9,887 nt of DNA from Oxalobacteraceae bacterium (GCA_947446335.1 CANFGA010000071.1:1-9887), one strand, 5' to 3'; positions 1-6,961 are shown, counted from the first letter of the stretch. The notes: generated from the letters alone by a model not told the origin. Made by a program: numbers and translations.

Positions 1-248
1 AGTGGAGGCGCCAGTTGCGCGCCAGTTTTCCGGGCGGACGGTTCGTGATTTGCCGCGACGACCAGATTCAGGGGGGCGCAGGCACGCTCTGGGCGTGCAG
101 CGGGAGCCCGGCCGCACCGGTGGTGATCAAGCTCGGCTGGACGCAGGCCGGGGTGCAACAGGATGGGCAGCAGTCTGTGCAACCGCCTTTGCAACCGCCT
201 TTGCAACGTGTCATGCTGGTATTGACGCTGACGGGAACTGCGACATGA
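1..248 (+). CDS. pilV: Type IV pilus minor pilin PilV, C-terminal part (5' end outside window)
   Basis: The reading frame is open from the left edge (first full codon at base 3) to a TGA at 246-248, giving about 81 residues of a C-terminus. It has the pattern seen at the end of PilV proteins: a WRRQLRASFPGG stretch, a conserved-looking Cys-Arg-Asp-Asp, a second Cys in a WACSG context, and a PVVIKLGW segment near the end. PilV is a minor pilin of the priming/tip complex of type IVa pili. The prepilin leader and hydrophobic helix lie outside the window, so identity rests on this tail and on the pilW, pilX and pilY1 genes that follow. The stop overlaps the pilW start as ATGA. The last 30 or so residues contain an in-frame 12-bp tandem repeat encoding QPPL twice. 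The overlapping frame that begins at base 2 is not the gene here. Confidence 0.75.
   Translation, partial: WRRQLRASFPGGRFVICRDDQIQGGAGTLWACSGSPAAPVVIKLGWTQAGVQQDGQQSVQPPLQPPLQRVMLVLTLTGTAT
179..207 (+). repeat. 12-bp tandem repeat, about 2.4 copies, in the pilV 3' end
   Basis: The unit GCAACCGCCTTT occurs at 179-190 and 191-202 and is followed by a partial copy GCAAC at 203-207. Twelve bases equal four codons, so copy-number change would add or remove QPPL units without shifting the pilV frame or disturbing the pilW start 38 bases downstream. Confidence 0.9.
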
Positions 249-1231
249 GATGCATCCCTGGTCCTGGCCTGAAAAACGATCTGTTGCGCCAGAGCGGAGT
301 GACGCTGGCCGAATTGATGGTGTCGATCACGCTGGGCGCGTTGCTGGTGCTGGTGGCGACCATGTTGCTGCTCTCTTCCAGCAGCAGTTACCTGGAACAA
401 AATGAGGCCGCGCAACTCGACGATGGTGGCCGCTATGCACTTGAAATCATTGCGCGTGCGATCCGCGGCACAGGTCTTGGCAATTGGGATGGCGCGTCTG
501 CGGGTGGCGCTACGTTCAGTCTGGCTGCCGGCGACAGCGCCAACATCAGCGGACTCGATGCGCGCAGCGTGAGCAAGAATGGCGACGGCATCGCCGCCAC
601 GCTTGCCGCTGCCGTGAATGGCAGCGATGTGCTGGCCGTGCGCTATTTTGGCGCCGGTATCGGCTTTGATGGCGATGGCTCGGTCATCAATTGCGCCGGC
701 TTTGGCGTGGGCGGCGCCAGTTCCGAGCAGGATCGCGGCTGGAGCATTTTTTATGTGGCACAAGATGCCGACGGCGAAGCCGAACTGCGCTGCAAATACC
801 GCGGCCAAAATGGCTGGGGCGCCGATGCGATCGTGCGCGGTGTCGATACCTTCCAGGTTCTGTATGGGCTCGATACCGACGTTGTGCCGGACGGCATGGC
901 GAATCGCTATCTCAATGCCACGGCGATCGATGCGCTGGACGCCGCATTGCCGCTCGCCGGCCTTGATGCTGCTGCGCGCTTGCGCGAAAAGAATGCGCAG
1001 ACGCTCTGGAAACGGGTGGTCAGCATCAAGCTGGCATTGCTGCTGCACGGCGCAATCGGTTCGCGCCCTGGTGCCGCGCCACGCCATTTCGATCTGTTTG
1101 GCAGCGCTTACAGCGCCGCCGTTGGCGACCTTGGCGTCCACATCGATGAAGCCGCGCTGGCGCCGGCGCTACGCGAACGCGCGCGCAAACTGGTCGAGCT
1201 CACGATCTTGCTGCGCAATTCATCGATCTGA
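245..1231 (+). CDS. pilW: Type IV pilus minor pilin PilW
   Basis: This encodes 328 residues of a PilW-type minor pilin, part of the complex that primes type IVa pilus assembly and sits at the pilus tip. I start it at the ATG at 245, which overlaps the pilV stop (ATGA). This gives an 18-residue leader ending in SG, then a class III processing site G18/V19 followed by VTLAELMVS with the conserved Glu at mature position 5 (E23). A hydrophobic helix covers about residues 19-44. The rest is a large globular domain of a size usual for PilW, with two cysteines (C150, C183) that could form a disulfide once exported. The same frame is open upstream to base 2, but that part overlaps pilV and carries no pilin leader. 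The pilX start follows after 10 bases, consistent with one operon. Confidence 0.9.
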   Translation: MRCIPGPGLKNDLLRQSGVTLAELMVSITLGALLVLVATMLLLSSSSSYLEQNEAAQLDDGGRYALEIIARAIRGTGLGNWDGASAGGATFSLAAGDSANISGLDARSVSKNGDGIAATLAAAVNGSDVLAVRYFGAGIGFDGDGSVINCAGFGVGGASSEQDRGWSIFYVAQDADGEAELRCKYRGQNGWGADAIVRGVDTFQVLYGLDTDVVPDGMANRYLNATAIDALDAALPLAGLDAAARLREKNAQTLWKRVVSIKLALLLHGAIGSRPGAAPRHFDLFGSAYSAAVGDLGVHIDEAALAPALRERARKLVELTILLRNSSI

Positions 1232-1241
1232 GGGCGACGCC

Positions 1242-1877
1242 ATGCAATCTTGCTCGATCCGAAGTTTCAACCATGCACAAGGGGCGGCGCTCGTTGCCGT
1301 GCTGGGGATGCTGATCGTGGTGCTGCTGCTCGGGGTATCGGCGGCGCAACTGGCGTTGCAGGGAGAGAAGGCGGCGCGCGGCGAGCGCGACCGGCATATT
1401 GCATTCCAGGCGGCAGAGGCGGCGTTGATCGATGCGGAAGCCGATATCGAGGGCCGCCCTGGCGCGCCTGGCCGTAGCGCGCTGTTCGCCGTCGACAGCG
1501 CACTGGGTTTTGTCGATGGCTGCGGGATGGTCGGCCTTGATCTGGGGTTGTGCTTGCCTGCGCCGCAGGGCTTGCCACCGGCATGGCAAACCATCGATTT
1601 GGCCGATGCCGATGCCGATGCTGGCGCGATGCACTTTGTTCCTTATGGTAAATTTACCGGCGCAACGATGCAAACCGGCCATGCTTTCTTGCCGGCCAAG
1701 GCTGCGCGCTACATCATCGAATTGCTGCGCAGCGTGCAGCCAGGTCAGGATGCGGAAATGGTACAACAGTATTTCTACCGGATCACCGCGATCGGTTTCG
1801 GCGCGCGCGCGACGACCCAGGTGGTATTGCAAAGTTACTATCGCAAGGCGGTTGCGGCACCAGGCAGCGCGCCATGA
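1242..1877 (+). CDS. pilX: Type IV pilus assembly protein PilX
   Basis: This encodes 211 residues of a PilX-type minor pilin. The ATG at 1242 lies 10 bases after the pilW stop and yields MQSCSIRSFNHAQG/AALVAVLGMLIVVLLL: a basic leader, a Gly at the cleavage position (G14) and a hydrophobic helix to about residue 40. There is no Glu at mature position 5, as I recall for the PilX N-terminal family. After the helix comes the family pattern RDRHIAFQAAEAALIDAE, typical of PilX. The globular part has a pair of cysteines in a DGCGMVGLDLGLCLP stretch and a short ADADADA run encoded by three GCCGAT hexamers at 1602-1619. PilX acts in the pilus membrane-platform/tip complex together with PilV, PilW and PilY1. 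Its TGA overlaps the pilY1 ATG (ATGA at 1874-1877), suggesting translational coupling. Confidence 0.88.
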   Translation: MQSCSIRSFNHAQGAALVAVLGMLIVVLLLGVSAAQLALQGEKAARGERDRHIAFQAAEAALIDAEADIEGRPGAPGRSALFAVDSALGFVDGCGMVGLDLGLCLPAPQGLPPAWQTIDLADADADAGAMHFVPYGKFTGATMQTGHAFLPAKAARYIIELLRSVQPGQDAEMVQQYFYRITAIGFGARATTQVVLQSYYRKAVAAPGSAP

Positions 1878-4000
1878 AAAAAACGATTAGTCTGGGCATG
1901 CTACTTGGCTTGTTTCTGGCGCTGGTCTCTGGCTTGATGCTGGCCGGCACCGGGACCAATGCCCAATCAGAGGCCGCGCGCGATACTGCGCCGCCATCGG
2001 CTGTACAGCCCGCCGGCATGGGGTTCTCGATGTGTTTCGACCACCCATATCAAGACGAGGTGGCGCTGCCGCACGCGACCGGCGGTGCTCCTCGCAGCGT
2101 GCCCGATCAATCCTTGATGTCGTTTCAGAGCCACGCGGCTGAAGGCTATTTGTTTCAAGCCGAGCATGATCCGTCGAACTGGAGCGGCACTCTGAAGAAA
2201 TTTTCCGTGGCGCTCGATGGGGCCGGTCAGGTCGTGTCCAATGCGCTGCTGTGGGATGGCGGCGCGCTGCTGACTGGCATGCCGGCAGCGCTGCGCAATA
2301 TATTCACCTCGCGCCCCGATGCCGATCAGTCGTCGGGCACGGTGCCATTCACCTGGTCCATGCTGTCACCGCAGCAACGCGCCGCACTCGACCTTGCCCC
2401 ATGGTCGACGCTGCCCGATGGCCTGGGATCGCAGCGGCTGGATTTTCTACGCGGTGATCGCAGCCTGGAAATCGGCCAGCCGGGCGGCATGTTCAGGCGC
2501 CGCACCAGCGTCATGGGCGATGCGATCCATGCTGCGCCGCTGCTGGTGTGCGCGCCGTCGCCCGGCATCCCGGGCGCGCAGTACGCCGCTTTTTTCGCGC
2601 AGCATGCGCAGCGCCCAGCTGTCATCTACCAGGGTGCCAACGACGGCATGTTGCACGCTTTCGAGGCCTCGGGCGGACGCGAATTGTTTGCCTATGTGCC
2701 CAATCTGTTGCTGCCTGTCCTTAACCAGCTCAGCAGCCCCGGCTACCGGCACCGGCCCTATGTCGACGGCGCCGCCCATGCCGCCGAAGCTCTGGTCGAT
2801 GGAAAATGGAAAACAGTGCTGGTCGCCGGTCTCGGCGGCGGTGGCGCTGGCGTGTTGGCACTCGACATCAGCGCGCCCGATCGATTCGCCCAGGGCGGCG
2901 GCGCGCTATGGGAGTTTGGCCGCAACGATGACGCGGCCATCGGCCATGCGGTGGATGCGCCGTTGATCGCCAGCTTCAAGGTGGCGGCGCAGCGCGGCGC
3001 GCCCGGCCAGCGCCATTTCGCCGTGCTGGCCGGCGGCCTCGATCACCCGGGGCGCGGTGCGCTGTTTTTGCTGGCGCTGGACCAGCGACCAAGGGCGCTC
3101 TGGCGCCGTGGCATCGATTATTACAAACTGGTGCCGCCCGAGTCGAGCGCTGGCGCCGGCGCTGCGCTGGGGCCGCCGGCTCTGGTACTCGATGCCGATG
3201 GCGCGGTGCGCACCGCTTATGCCGGAGACTTGCAGGGCAATCTGTGGCGCTTCGATTTTTCCGGCAAAGCGCCATCGAACGTTGCCGTGCAGTTGTTGTT
3301 TGTCGCGCGCGATGCACAAGGGCTGCGCCAGCCGATCACGCAGCGCCCGAATGTCGTGTTTGCCACCGGCGGCGGCCATCTTGTGCTGTTCGGAACTGGA
3401 AAAATGAATCAGGCATCGGACAATGATACTGCCAGTTTCAAGGACCAATCGTTCTATGCGATCCGTGATCCAGGGAGCCAGTCGGGACCATCGGATCACG
3501 CCGCAGTCAGCGGGCGCGCCGCGCTGGCGCGGCGTGATCTCGGCAACGCCGCCGATCCAGCCGACGCCAGCCATGGCTGGTATCTGGATTTTGACGCCAG
3601 CAGCGGCGAGCGCAGCATCAATGGCGCGTCAATCGCTGGTGGCAAGGTGTTTTTCAATACGGTGGTGCCCGGCCGCGCGCCTTGCACGGTGGCGGCCACG
3701 CGCAGTTACGCCGTCGAGGTGTTGAGCGGCCTGGCAAGGGGCGGGGCGCTCGCACCATCGACCCGGTCAGCGCATGCTGCGGTAGTGCTGGAAACGGCGA
3801 CCGAGATCAGCCCGCGCAGCGCTACCGGGCGTGCGCTGCTGCGGCAGCATCACGCGCTGCTCGACGCCGCCAATGCCGGCATTGCGCAAACCGCGATCAG
3901 CGATCCCATCCCCGTACAGCGCCTGAGTTGGCGCGAGATCGCGAACTGGCCGGAGTTGCATCAGGGGGCAAACAGTCATGCTCCACATGGCGGAGAATGA
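1874..4000 (+). CDS. pilY1: Short PilY1-like pilus tip adhesin/assembly factor (beta-propeller part only)
   Basis: This encodes 708 residues. PilY1 normally sits at the type IVa pilus tip, promotes pilus extension and mediates adhesion or surface sensing. Residues 1-30 form a likely signal peptide (KK, hydrophobic core, cleavage near TNA/Q). Family motifs of the C-terminal beta-propeller follow in order: LRGDR (193-196, containing an RGD) and MFRRRTSVMGDAIHAAP just after it, YQGANDGMLHAFEASGG (from 252), LVAGLGGGGAGVLALDIS (from about 316), AYAGDLQGNLWRFD (448-461) and an FGTGKM segment. Typical PilY1 proteins have 1000 or more residues with a large, often VWA-like N-terminal region. Here only about 160 residues precede the propeller. 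The sequence before AYAGDLQG reads LVLDADGAVR, lacking acidic residues at the first and ninth positions of the usual DxDxDGxxxD calcium loop. The frame is intact, so this looks like a short variant, not a broken gene. Confidence 0.85.
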   Translation: MKKTISLGMLLGLFLALVSGLMLAGTGTNAQSEAARDTAPPSAVQPAGMGFSMCFDHPYQDEVALPHATGGAPRSVPDQSLMSFQSHAAEGYLFQAEHDPSNWSGTLKKFSVALDGAGQVVSNALLWDGGALLTGMPAALRNIFTSRPDADQSSGTVPFTWSMLSPQQRAALDLAPWSTLPDGLGSQRLDFLRGDRSLEIGQPGGMFRRRTSVMGDAIHAAPLLVCAPSPGIPGAQYAAFFAQHAQRPAVIYQGANDGMLHAFEASGGRELFAYVPNLLLPVLNQLSSPGYRHRPYVDGAAHAAEALVDGKWKTVLVAGLGGGGAGVLALDISAPDRFAQGGGALWEFGRNDDAAIGHAVDAPLIASFKVAAQRGAPGQRHFAVLAGGLDHPGRGALFLLALDQRPRALWRRGIDYYKLVPPESSAGAGAALGPPALVLDADGAVRTAYAGDLQGNLWRFDFSGKAPSNVAVQLLFVARDAQGLRQPITQRPNVVFATGGGHLVLFGTGKMNQASDNDTASFKDQSFYAIRDPGSQSGPSDHAAVSGRAALARRDLGNAADPADASHGWYLDFDASSGERSINGASIAGGKVFFNTVVPGRAPCTVAATRSYAVEVLSGLARGGALAPSTRSAHAAVVLETATEISPRSATGRALLRQHHALLDAANAGIAQTAISDPIPVQRLSWREIANWPELHQGANSHAPHGGE
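3992..3995 (+). promoter_or_regulatory. Ribosome binding site that sets the pilE start
   Basis: GGAG at 3992-3995 lies 6 bases before the ATG at 4002. It favours that ATG over the in-frame ATGs at 3978 and 3987, and gives a six-residue prepilin leader. Confidence 0.6.
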
Positions 4001-4001
4001 C

Positions 4002-4445
4002 ATGCAACGCAGCATCGGATATACGCTGATCGAACTGATGGTCGTGCTCGCGATCGTCGGCGTGCTGGCGGCGCTTGCTGTTCCGACTTTGCAACAATAT
4101 ATTGTCAAGGGCAAGCGGGCCCAGGCACAAGCGGCGCTGATGCAACTGATGCAGCAGCAAGAGCGCTATTACACCCAAAACGGCAGCTATCTGGTTTTTT
4201 CTGCGCAATCGCCCGCAGCCAGCCCGTTCACCTGGTGGTCGGGCGCGAATGCGGCGCACAGCGCCTATGAAATCCGGGCCGAGCAATGCCCTGAACTGGC
4301 GCTCAGCGTCTGTGTACTGCTGACGGCACTGCCCGGTACCGAGCAAGTCGACTCCCATTTCAAGGATGCCGATTGCGAGGTGCTGACCCTGGACAGCGCC
4401 GGCCAGCGCCGCGCATCGGGTCCGGCGCAGCGCTGCTGGCCATGA
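4002..4445 (+). CDS. pilE: PilE-like type IV minor pilin
   Basis: This encodes 147 residues of a small type IV pilin of the PilE group found at the end of minor-pilin operons. The start at 4002 is chosen because of GGAG six bases upstream and because it gives the short leader MQRSIG followed by YTLIELMVVLAIVGVL: cleavage after G6, Tyr at mature position 1 instead of the usual Phe, and Glu at mature position 5 (E11). The helix runs on through the QQYIVKGKRAQAQAAL heptads, and RYYTQNGSY marks the usual turn into the globular part. Four cysteines (C96, C104, C125, C145) fit two disulfides. The C125-C145 pair brackets LTLDSAGQRR, matching the D-region of PilE-like proteins that end in Cys-Trp. 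The start is one base past the pilY1 stop, and the stop overlaps the next gene as ATGA. It could be the major pilin, but its place in this operon favours a minor role. Confidence 0.85.
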   Translation: MQRSIGYTLIELMVVLAIVGVLAALAVPTLQQYIVKGKRAQAQAALMQLMQQQERYYTQNGSYLVFSAQSPAASPFTWWSGANAAHSAYEIRAEQCPELALSVCVLLTALPGTEQVDSHFKDADCEVLTLDSAGQRRASGPAQRCWP

Positions 4446-4999
4446 AGACCGGGAGCAAAGGTCATACGCTGATCGAATTGATGGTGGTGCTGGCCATCGC
4501 GGCGCTGTTGTTGGCGCTGACGCTGCCTAGCTTGCAAGGCATCATTGCCCGCCAGCGCTTGCGCACGGTCCAGAATGACTTGTTTGCGGCGATCAATTTG
4601 ACGCGCTCGCAAGCGATGACGCGCGGCGTGCGCGTGATGCTGATGCCGCAAGATGGCGCCGCCACCGACTGGACCCGAGGCTGGGTTGTCTTCATCGACA
4701 GCAACCGCAATCAACGACTGGACCCGTCAGAGGAGCGTATTTTCGAGCAAGGCCCGGTCAATCCTGGCATTTCGATCAAGTTCGCCTTTTCCCCGGGACC
4801 TGCGCGCCAGTTTATTGCCTATAATGCAGAGGGGCGCAGTTGTAGCGCGGTCAGCAGCCTCGCTGCCCATTGGGGCACGCTATCGTTATTCCAGGGCAGC
4901 GCGATTCGCCGCATCAAGATCAACATGCTTGGCCGCGTGCGCGCATGCGATCCTGCGCTGCAGCCAAGCAGTTGCACCGGCGCCCCCGATGCGCAATAG
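4442..4999 (+). CDS. fimT: FimT/GspH-like type IV pseudopilin
   Basis: This encodes 185 residues. The ATG at 4442 overlaps the pilE stop (ATGA) and gives MKTGSKG/HTLIELMVVLAIAALLLAL: cleavage after G7, an unusual His at mature position 1, and Glu at position 5 (E12). The body matches the GspH/FimT family: LTRSQAMTRGVRVML after the helix, then GWVVFIDSNRNQRLD and SEERI (about 81-100), followed by a beta-rich C-terminus with C134, C169 and C178. FimT-type pseudopilins are minor components of type IV pilus machines, and some bind DNA during natural transformation. I cannot tell from sequence whether this one does. As I recall, fimT often comes first in such operons; here it is last. The frame remains open further upstream within pilE, but that part lacks a leader peptide. 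A 106-base gap follows before ribD. Confidence 0.8.
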   Translation: MKTGSKGHTLIELMVVLAIAALLLALTLPSLQGIIARQRLRTVQNDLFAAINLTRSQAMTRGVRVMLMPQDGAATDWTRGWVVFIDSNRNQRLDPSEERIFEQGPVNPGISIKFAFSPGPARQFIAYNAEGRSCSAVSSLAAHWGTLSLFQGSAIRRIKINMLGRVRACDPALQPSSCTGAPDAQ

Positions 5000-5020
5000 A
5001 TCGCGCCACCGAACACACTA

Positions 5021-5050
5021 CAAGGCTGCCTTGAACAGAATTGAACCGAA
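5021..5050 (+). promoter_or_regulatory. Palindrome and 10-bp direct repeat in the fimT-ribD spacer (possible promoter/operator)
   Basis: A 13-bp palindrome CAAGGCTGCCTTG sits at 5021-5033 and runs into two near-identical decamers, TTGAACAGAA (5031-5040) and TTGAACCGAA (5041-5050). TTGAAC resembles a -35 box, but the best -10 candidate (ACGAAT at 5055-5060, 18 bases after the first TTGAAC) is weak. A promoter or operator for the rib block here is inference only. No riboswitch-like core is visible in the spacer. Confidence 0.25.
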
Positions 5051-5105
5051 GCAAACGAATGAGTCAGATGGACCCGATGGATTGCCTGGGTTGAATACCT
5101 CTGCC

Positions 5106-6209
5106 ATGTTGAGCGATGTCGACGCGATGGCGCTGGCACTGCAGTGGGCGCAAAAAGGGCTGTACAGCACCTCGCCCAACCCGCGGGTTGGTTGCGTGAT
5201 CGTACAAAATGGTCAAGTCATCGGCGCCGGCGTGACCCAGGCCGCCGGTCAGGATCATGCCGAGGTGCAGGCGTTGAAGGACGCTGCGGCGCGCGGCAAT
5301 GATGTGCGCGGCGCCACCGTCTATGTCACGTTGGAGCCATGCGATCACCAGGGCCGCACCAAGCCATGTTCGCAGGCGCTCATTGCTGCCGGCGTGGGCC
5401 GTGTGGTGGCTGCGATGCAAGACCCGAATCCGCTGGTCGCGGGGCAGGGCTTGGCACGGCTGGAGGCGGCCGGCATCTCGGTCACTTGCGGCGTGCTCGC
5501 TGCAGCCGCGCATGAATTGAACATCGGCTTTTTTTCGCGTATGCAGCGTGGCTTGCCTTGGGTGCGCCTGAAAACTGCTGCCAGCCTCGATGGCATGACG
5601 GCATTGCACAATGGCGAAAGCCAGTGGATCACTGGACCCGAGGCACGCGCCGATGGCCATGCGTGGCGCGCACGCGCTTGCGCCGTGTTGACCGGCATCG
5701 GCACGGTCAAGGCGGACGATCCGCAAATGACGGTGCGCGCCGTCGATACGCCGCGCCAGCCGCGCCGCATCGTCGTCGACAGCCGGCTCGACATCAGCGT
5801 CGATGCTCGCATCCTCGAAGGTGGCGGCACCTGGATCGTGGCCGCTGTCGGCAATCCGGAAAAAGAAGCATTGTTGCGCGCCGCCGGCGCCGACATCATC
5901 TTGCTGCCCAATGCTGCCGGCAAGGTCGATCTGCCGGCGCTGATGCTGGAATTGGGGCGGCGCCAGATTAATGAATTGCATGTCGAAGCGGGCGCCAAAT
6001 TGAATGCATCGCTGATCAAGGAAGGCTGCGTCGATGAATTGCTGGTCTACCTTGCGCCGGCATTGATCGGCGATGCGCAATCGATGTTTGCGCTACCGGC
6101 TTTGGACAGCCTGGACCAGAAGTATCAATTGAAATTTCACGAGGTCACGCAGATCGGCGACGATCTGCGTATCCTTGCCAGATGTGTACCGTTCAAACCA
6201 GCCATTTAA
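5106..6209 (+). CDS. ribD: Bifunctional riboflavin deaminase/reductase RibD
   Basis: This encodes 367 residues from the ATG at 5106, the same length as E. coli RibD. RibD deaminates the pyrimidine product of GTP cyclohydrolase II and then reduces its ribose side chain, in the cytosol. The N-terminal deaminase domain (about 1-145) has SPNPRVGCVI, the zinc-binding HAE (H51, catalytic E53) and EPCDHQGRTKPC with zinc cysteines C79 and C88. The C-terminal reductase domain has LKTAASLDGMTA (K156), SQWITG, VLTGIGTVKADDP and HVEAGAKLNASL, where many homologues have EGG. A second in-frame ATG at 5127 is possible. The frame is also open far upstream into fimT with TTG codons at 5031 and 5091, but the added residues resemble no RibD. 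No good Shine-Dalgarno is visible at 5106, so the exact start is less certain than the identity. ribE follows after 25 bases. Confidence 0.93.
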   Translation: MLSDVDAMALALQWAQKGLYSTSPNPRVGCVIVQNGQVIGAGVTQAAGQDHAEVQALKDAAARGNDVRGATVYVTLEPCDHQGRTKPCSQALIAAGVGRVVAAMQDPNPLVAGQGLARLEAAGISVTCGVLAAAAHELNIGFFSRMQRGLPWVRLKTAASLDGMTALHNGESQWITGPEARADGHAWRARACAVLTGIGTVKADDPQMTVRAVDTPRQPRRIVVDSRLDISVDARILEGGGTWIVAAVGNPEKEALLRAAGADIILLPNAAGKVDLPALMLELGRRQINELHVEAGAKLNASLIKEGCVDELLVYLAPALIGDAQSMFALPALDSLDQKYQLKFHEVTQIGDDLRILARCVPFKPAI

Positions 6210-6234
6210 AAAACCATTTTAAGATTGTGATCCC

Positions 6235-6870
6235 ATGTTTACTGGAATTGTTGCTGCCGTTGGCAAAATCAGCTCGGTAGAGCCACTGGCGGGCGGCGAT
6301 GACGCCGGCGTGCGCCTCTCCATCGACGCCGGCGGCCTTGCGCTGGGCGATGTCGCGCTGGGCGATTCGATCGCCATCAACGGCGCTTGCATGACTGTCG
6401 TCGAAAAAACCGATACCCGCTTTTGCGTCGACGTGTCGCGCGAAAGCTTGAATTGTACGGTCGGACTGGACCAGATGGCGCAAGTGAACCTGGAAAAGGC
6501 GCTGACGCTGGCCGAGCGCCTCGGCGGTCATCTGGTCTCGGGTCACGTCGATGGGCTGGGCCTGGTGCGCAAGTTCGAGCCGGTCGGCGAATCGTGGGAA
6601 CTGGTGATCGAAGCGCCGCAACAGTTGGCCAAATACCTCGCATTCAAAGGCTCGATCGTCGTCAACGGCGTATCGCTGACCGTGAACCGGGTCGATGATC
6701 TGGGCTTGGCTGCAGCCGATGGTTGTCTGTGCTCGATCAACCTGATTCCACACACGATCGCATCGACCACGCTGAAAAATCTGCATGTTGGCGATCGTGT
6801 CAATCTTGAAATCGACTTGATCGCGCGCTATGTCGAACGGATGCTGGCGCTATCGAGCAGCGCCCGGTAA
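6235..6870 (+). CDS. ribE: Riboflavin synthase (alpha subunit)
   Basis: This encodes 211 residues, close to the roughly 213 usual for the family. It converts two molecules of 6,7-dimethyl-8-ribityllumazine to riboflavin and the pyrimidine that RibH reuses. It begins with the signature MFTGIV and shows the two-fold internal repeat of this enzyme: SIAINGACMTVV (45-56) in the first barrel and SIVVNGVSLTV (140-150) in the second. GGHLVSGHVDG (97-107) and NLIPHTIASTTL (169-180) are further family segments. The start is fixed by MFTGIV although the upstream ATTGTGATCCC has no clear Shine-Dalgarno. It lies 25 bases after ribD, so co-transcription is likely. The gene is called ribC in E. coli and ribE in many other genomes. 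A 144-base structured spacer separates it from ribBX. Confidence 0.95.
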   Translation: MFTGIVAAVGKISSVEPLAGGDDAGVRLSIDAGGLALGDVALGDSIAINGACMTVVEKTDTRFCVDVSRESLNCTVGLDQMAQVNLEKALTLAERLGGHLVSGHVDGLGLVRKFEPVGESWELVIEAPQQLAKYLAFKGSIVVNGVSLTVNRVDDLGLAAADGCLCSINLIPHTIASTTLKNLHVGDRVNLEIDLIARYVERMLALSSSAR

Positions 6871-6884
6871 AGCGGCATGCTCGC

Positions 6885-6933
6885 TGGCGCGATCCGTGGG
6901 TATGGCTGCCAAATTGCAGTCGGGATCGCGCCA
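6885..6933 (+). repeat. 11-bp perfect inverted repeat with nested inner hairpin, upstream of ribBX
   Basis: TGGCGCGATCC at 6885-6895 is the exact reverse complement of GGATCGCGCCA at 6923-6933. Inside the 27-base loop, GGCTGC (6904-6909) can pair with GCAGTC (6916-6921, one G-U pair) around a six-base loop. As RNA this would be an 11-bp outer stem, an asymmetric internal loop and a 6-bp inner stem. No T-run follows, so it is not a standard intrinsic terminator. It could be an operator pair, an RNA element in read-through transcripts from ribE, or a processing site. Confidence 0.8.
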
Positions 6934-6944
6934 AATCCTATAAA
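6914..6944 (+). promoter_or_regulatory. Possible sigma-70 promoter for ribBX
   Basis: A TTGCAG -35-like box (6914-6919) and a TATAAA -10-like box (6939-6944) are separated by 19 bases, somewhat longer than the optimum of 17. The AT-rich stretch CTATAAAATAG stands out in this GC-rich sequence. The -35 lies inside the inner hairpin and the -10 begins six bases after the outer inverted-repeat arm, so a protein bound to the repeat would cover the promoter. This is inferred from similarity to consensus only. Confidence 0.45.
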
Positions 6945-6961
6945 ATAGCAAACGAAGAAAA

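Noticed and set aside
2..244. N-terminal extension of the PilW frame back to base 2
   Set aside because: It overlaps the PilV C-terminus, which carries recognisable PilV sequence. The prepilin leader and ATGA junction place the pilW start at 245.
68..1141. Long minus-strand open frame opposite pilW (357 codons)
   Set aside because: It is antisense to a clear PilW reading frame, has low-complexity Arg/Ala/His-rich content and resembles no family. Such shadows are common in GC-rich DNA.
1602..1619. GCCGAT hexamer run in pilX as a phase-variable repeat
   Set aside because: There are only three copies, in frame, and GATGCC codon pairs are common elsewhere in the window, so it is most likely codon bias in an Ala-Asp stretch.
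4653..5105. Upstream extension of RibD to base 4653
   Set aside because: The frame is open but overlaps fimT and gives a basic, family-unlike extension. Starting at 5106 gives the usual RibD length and N-terminus.
5064..6080. Long minus-strand open frame opposite ribD (338 codons)
   Set aside because: It is antisense to a RibD with all catalytic motifs intact, and its composition is that of a GC-codon shadow.
6885..6933. Intrinsic terminator of ribE
   Set aside because: The inverted repeat is strong, but neither strand has a T-run after the stem, and the loop is 27 bases.
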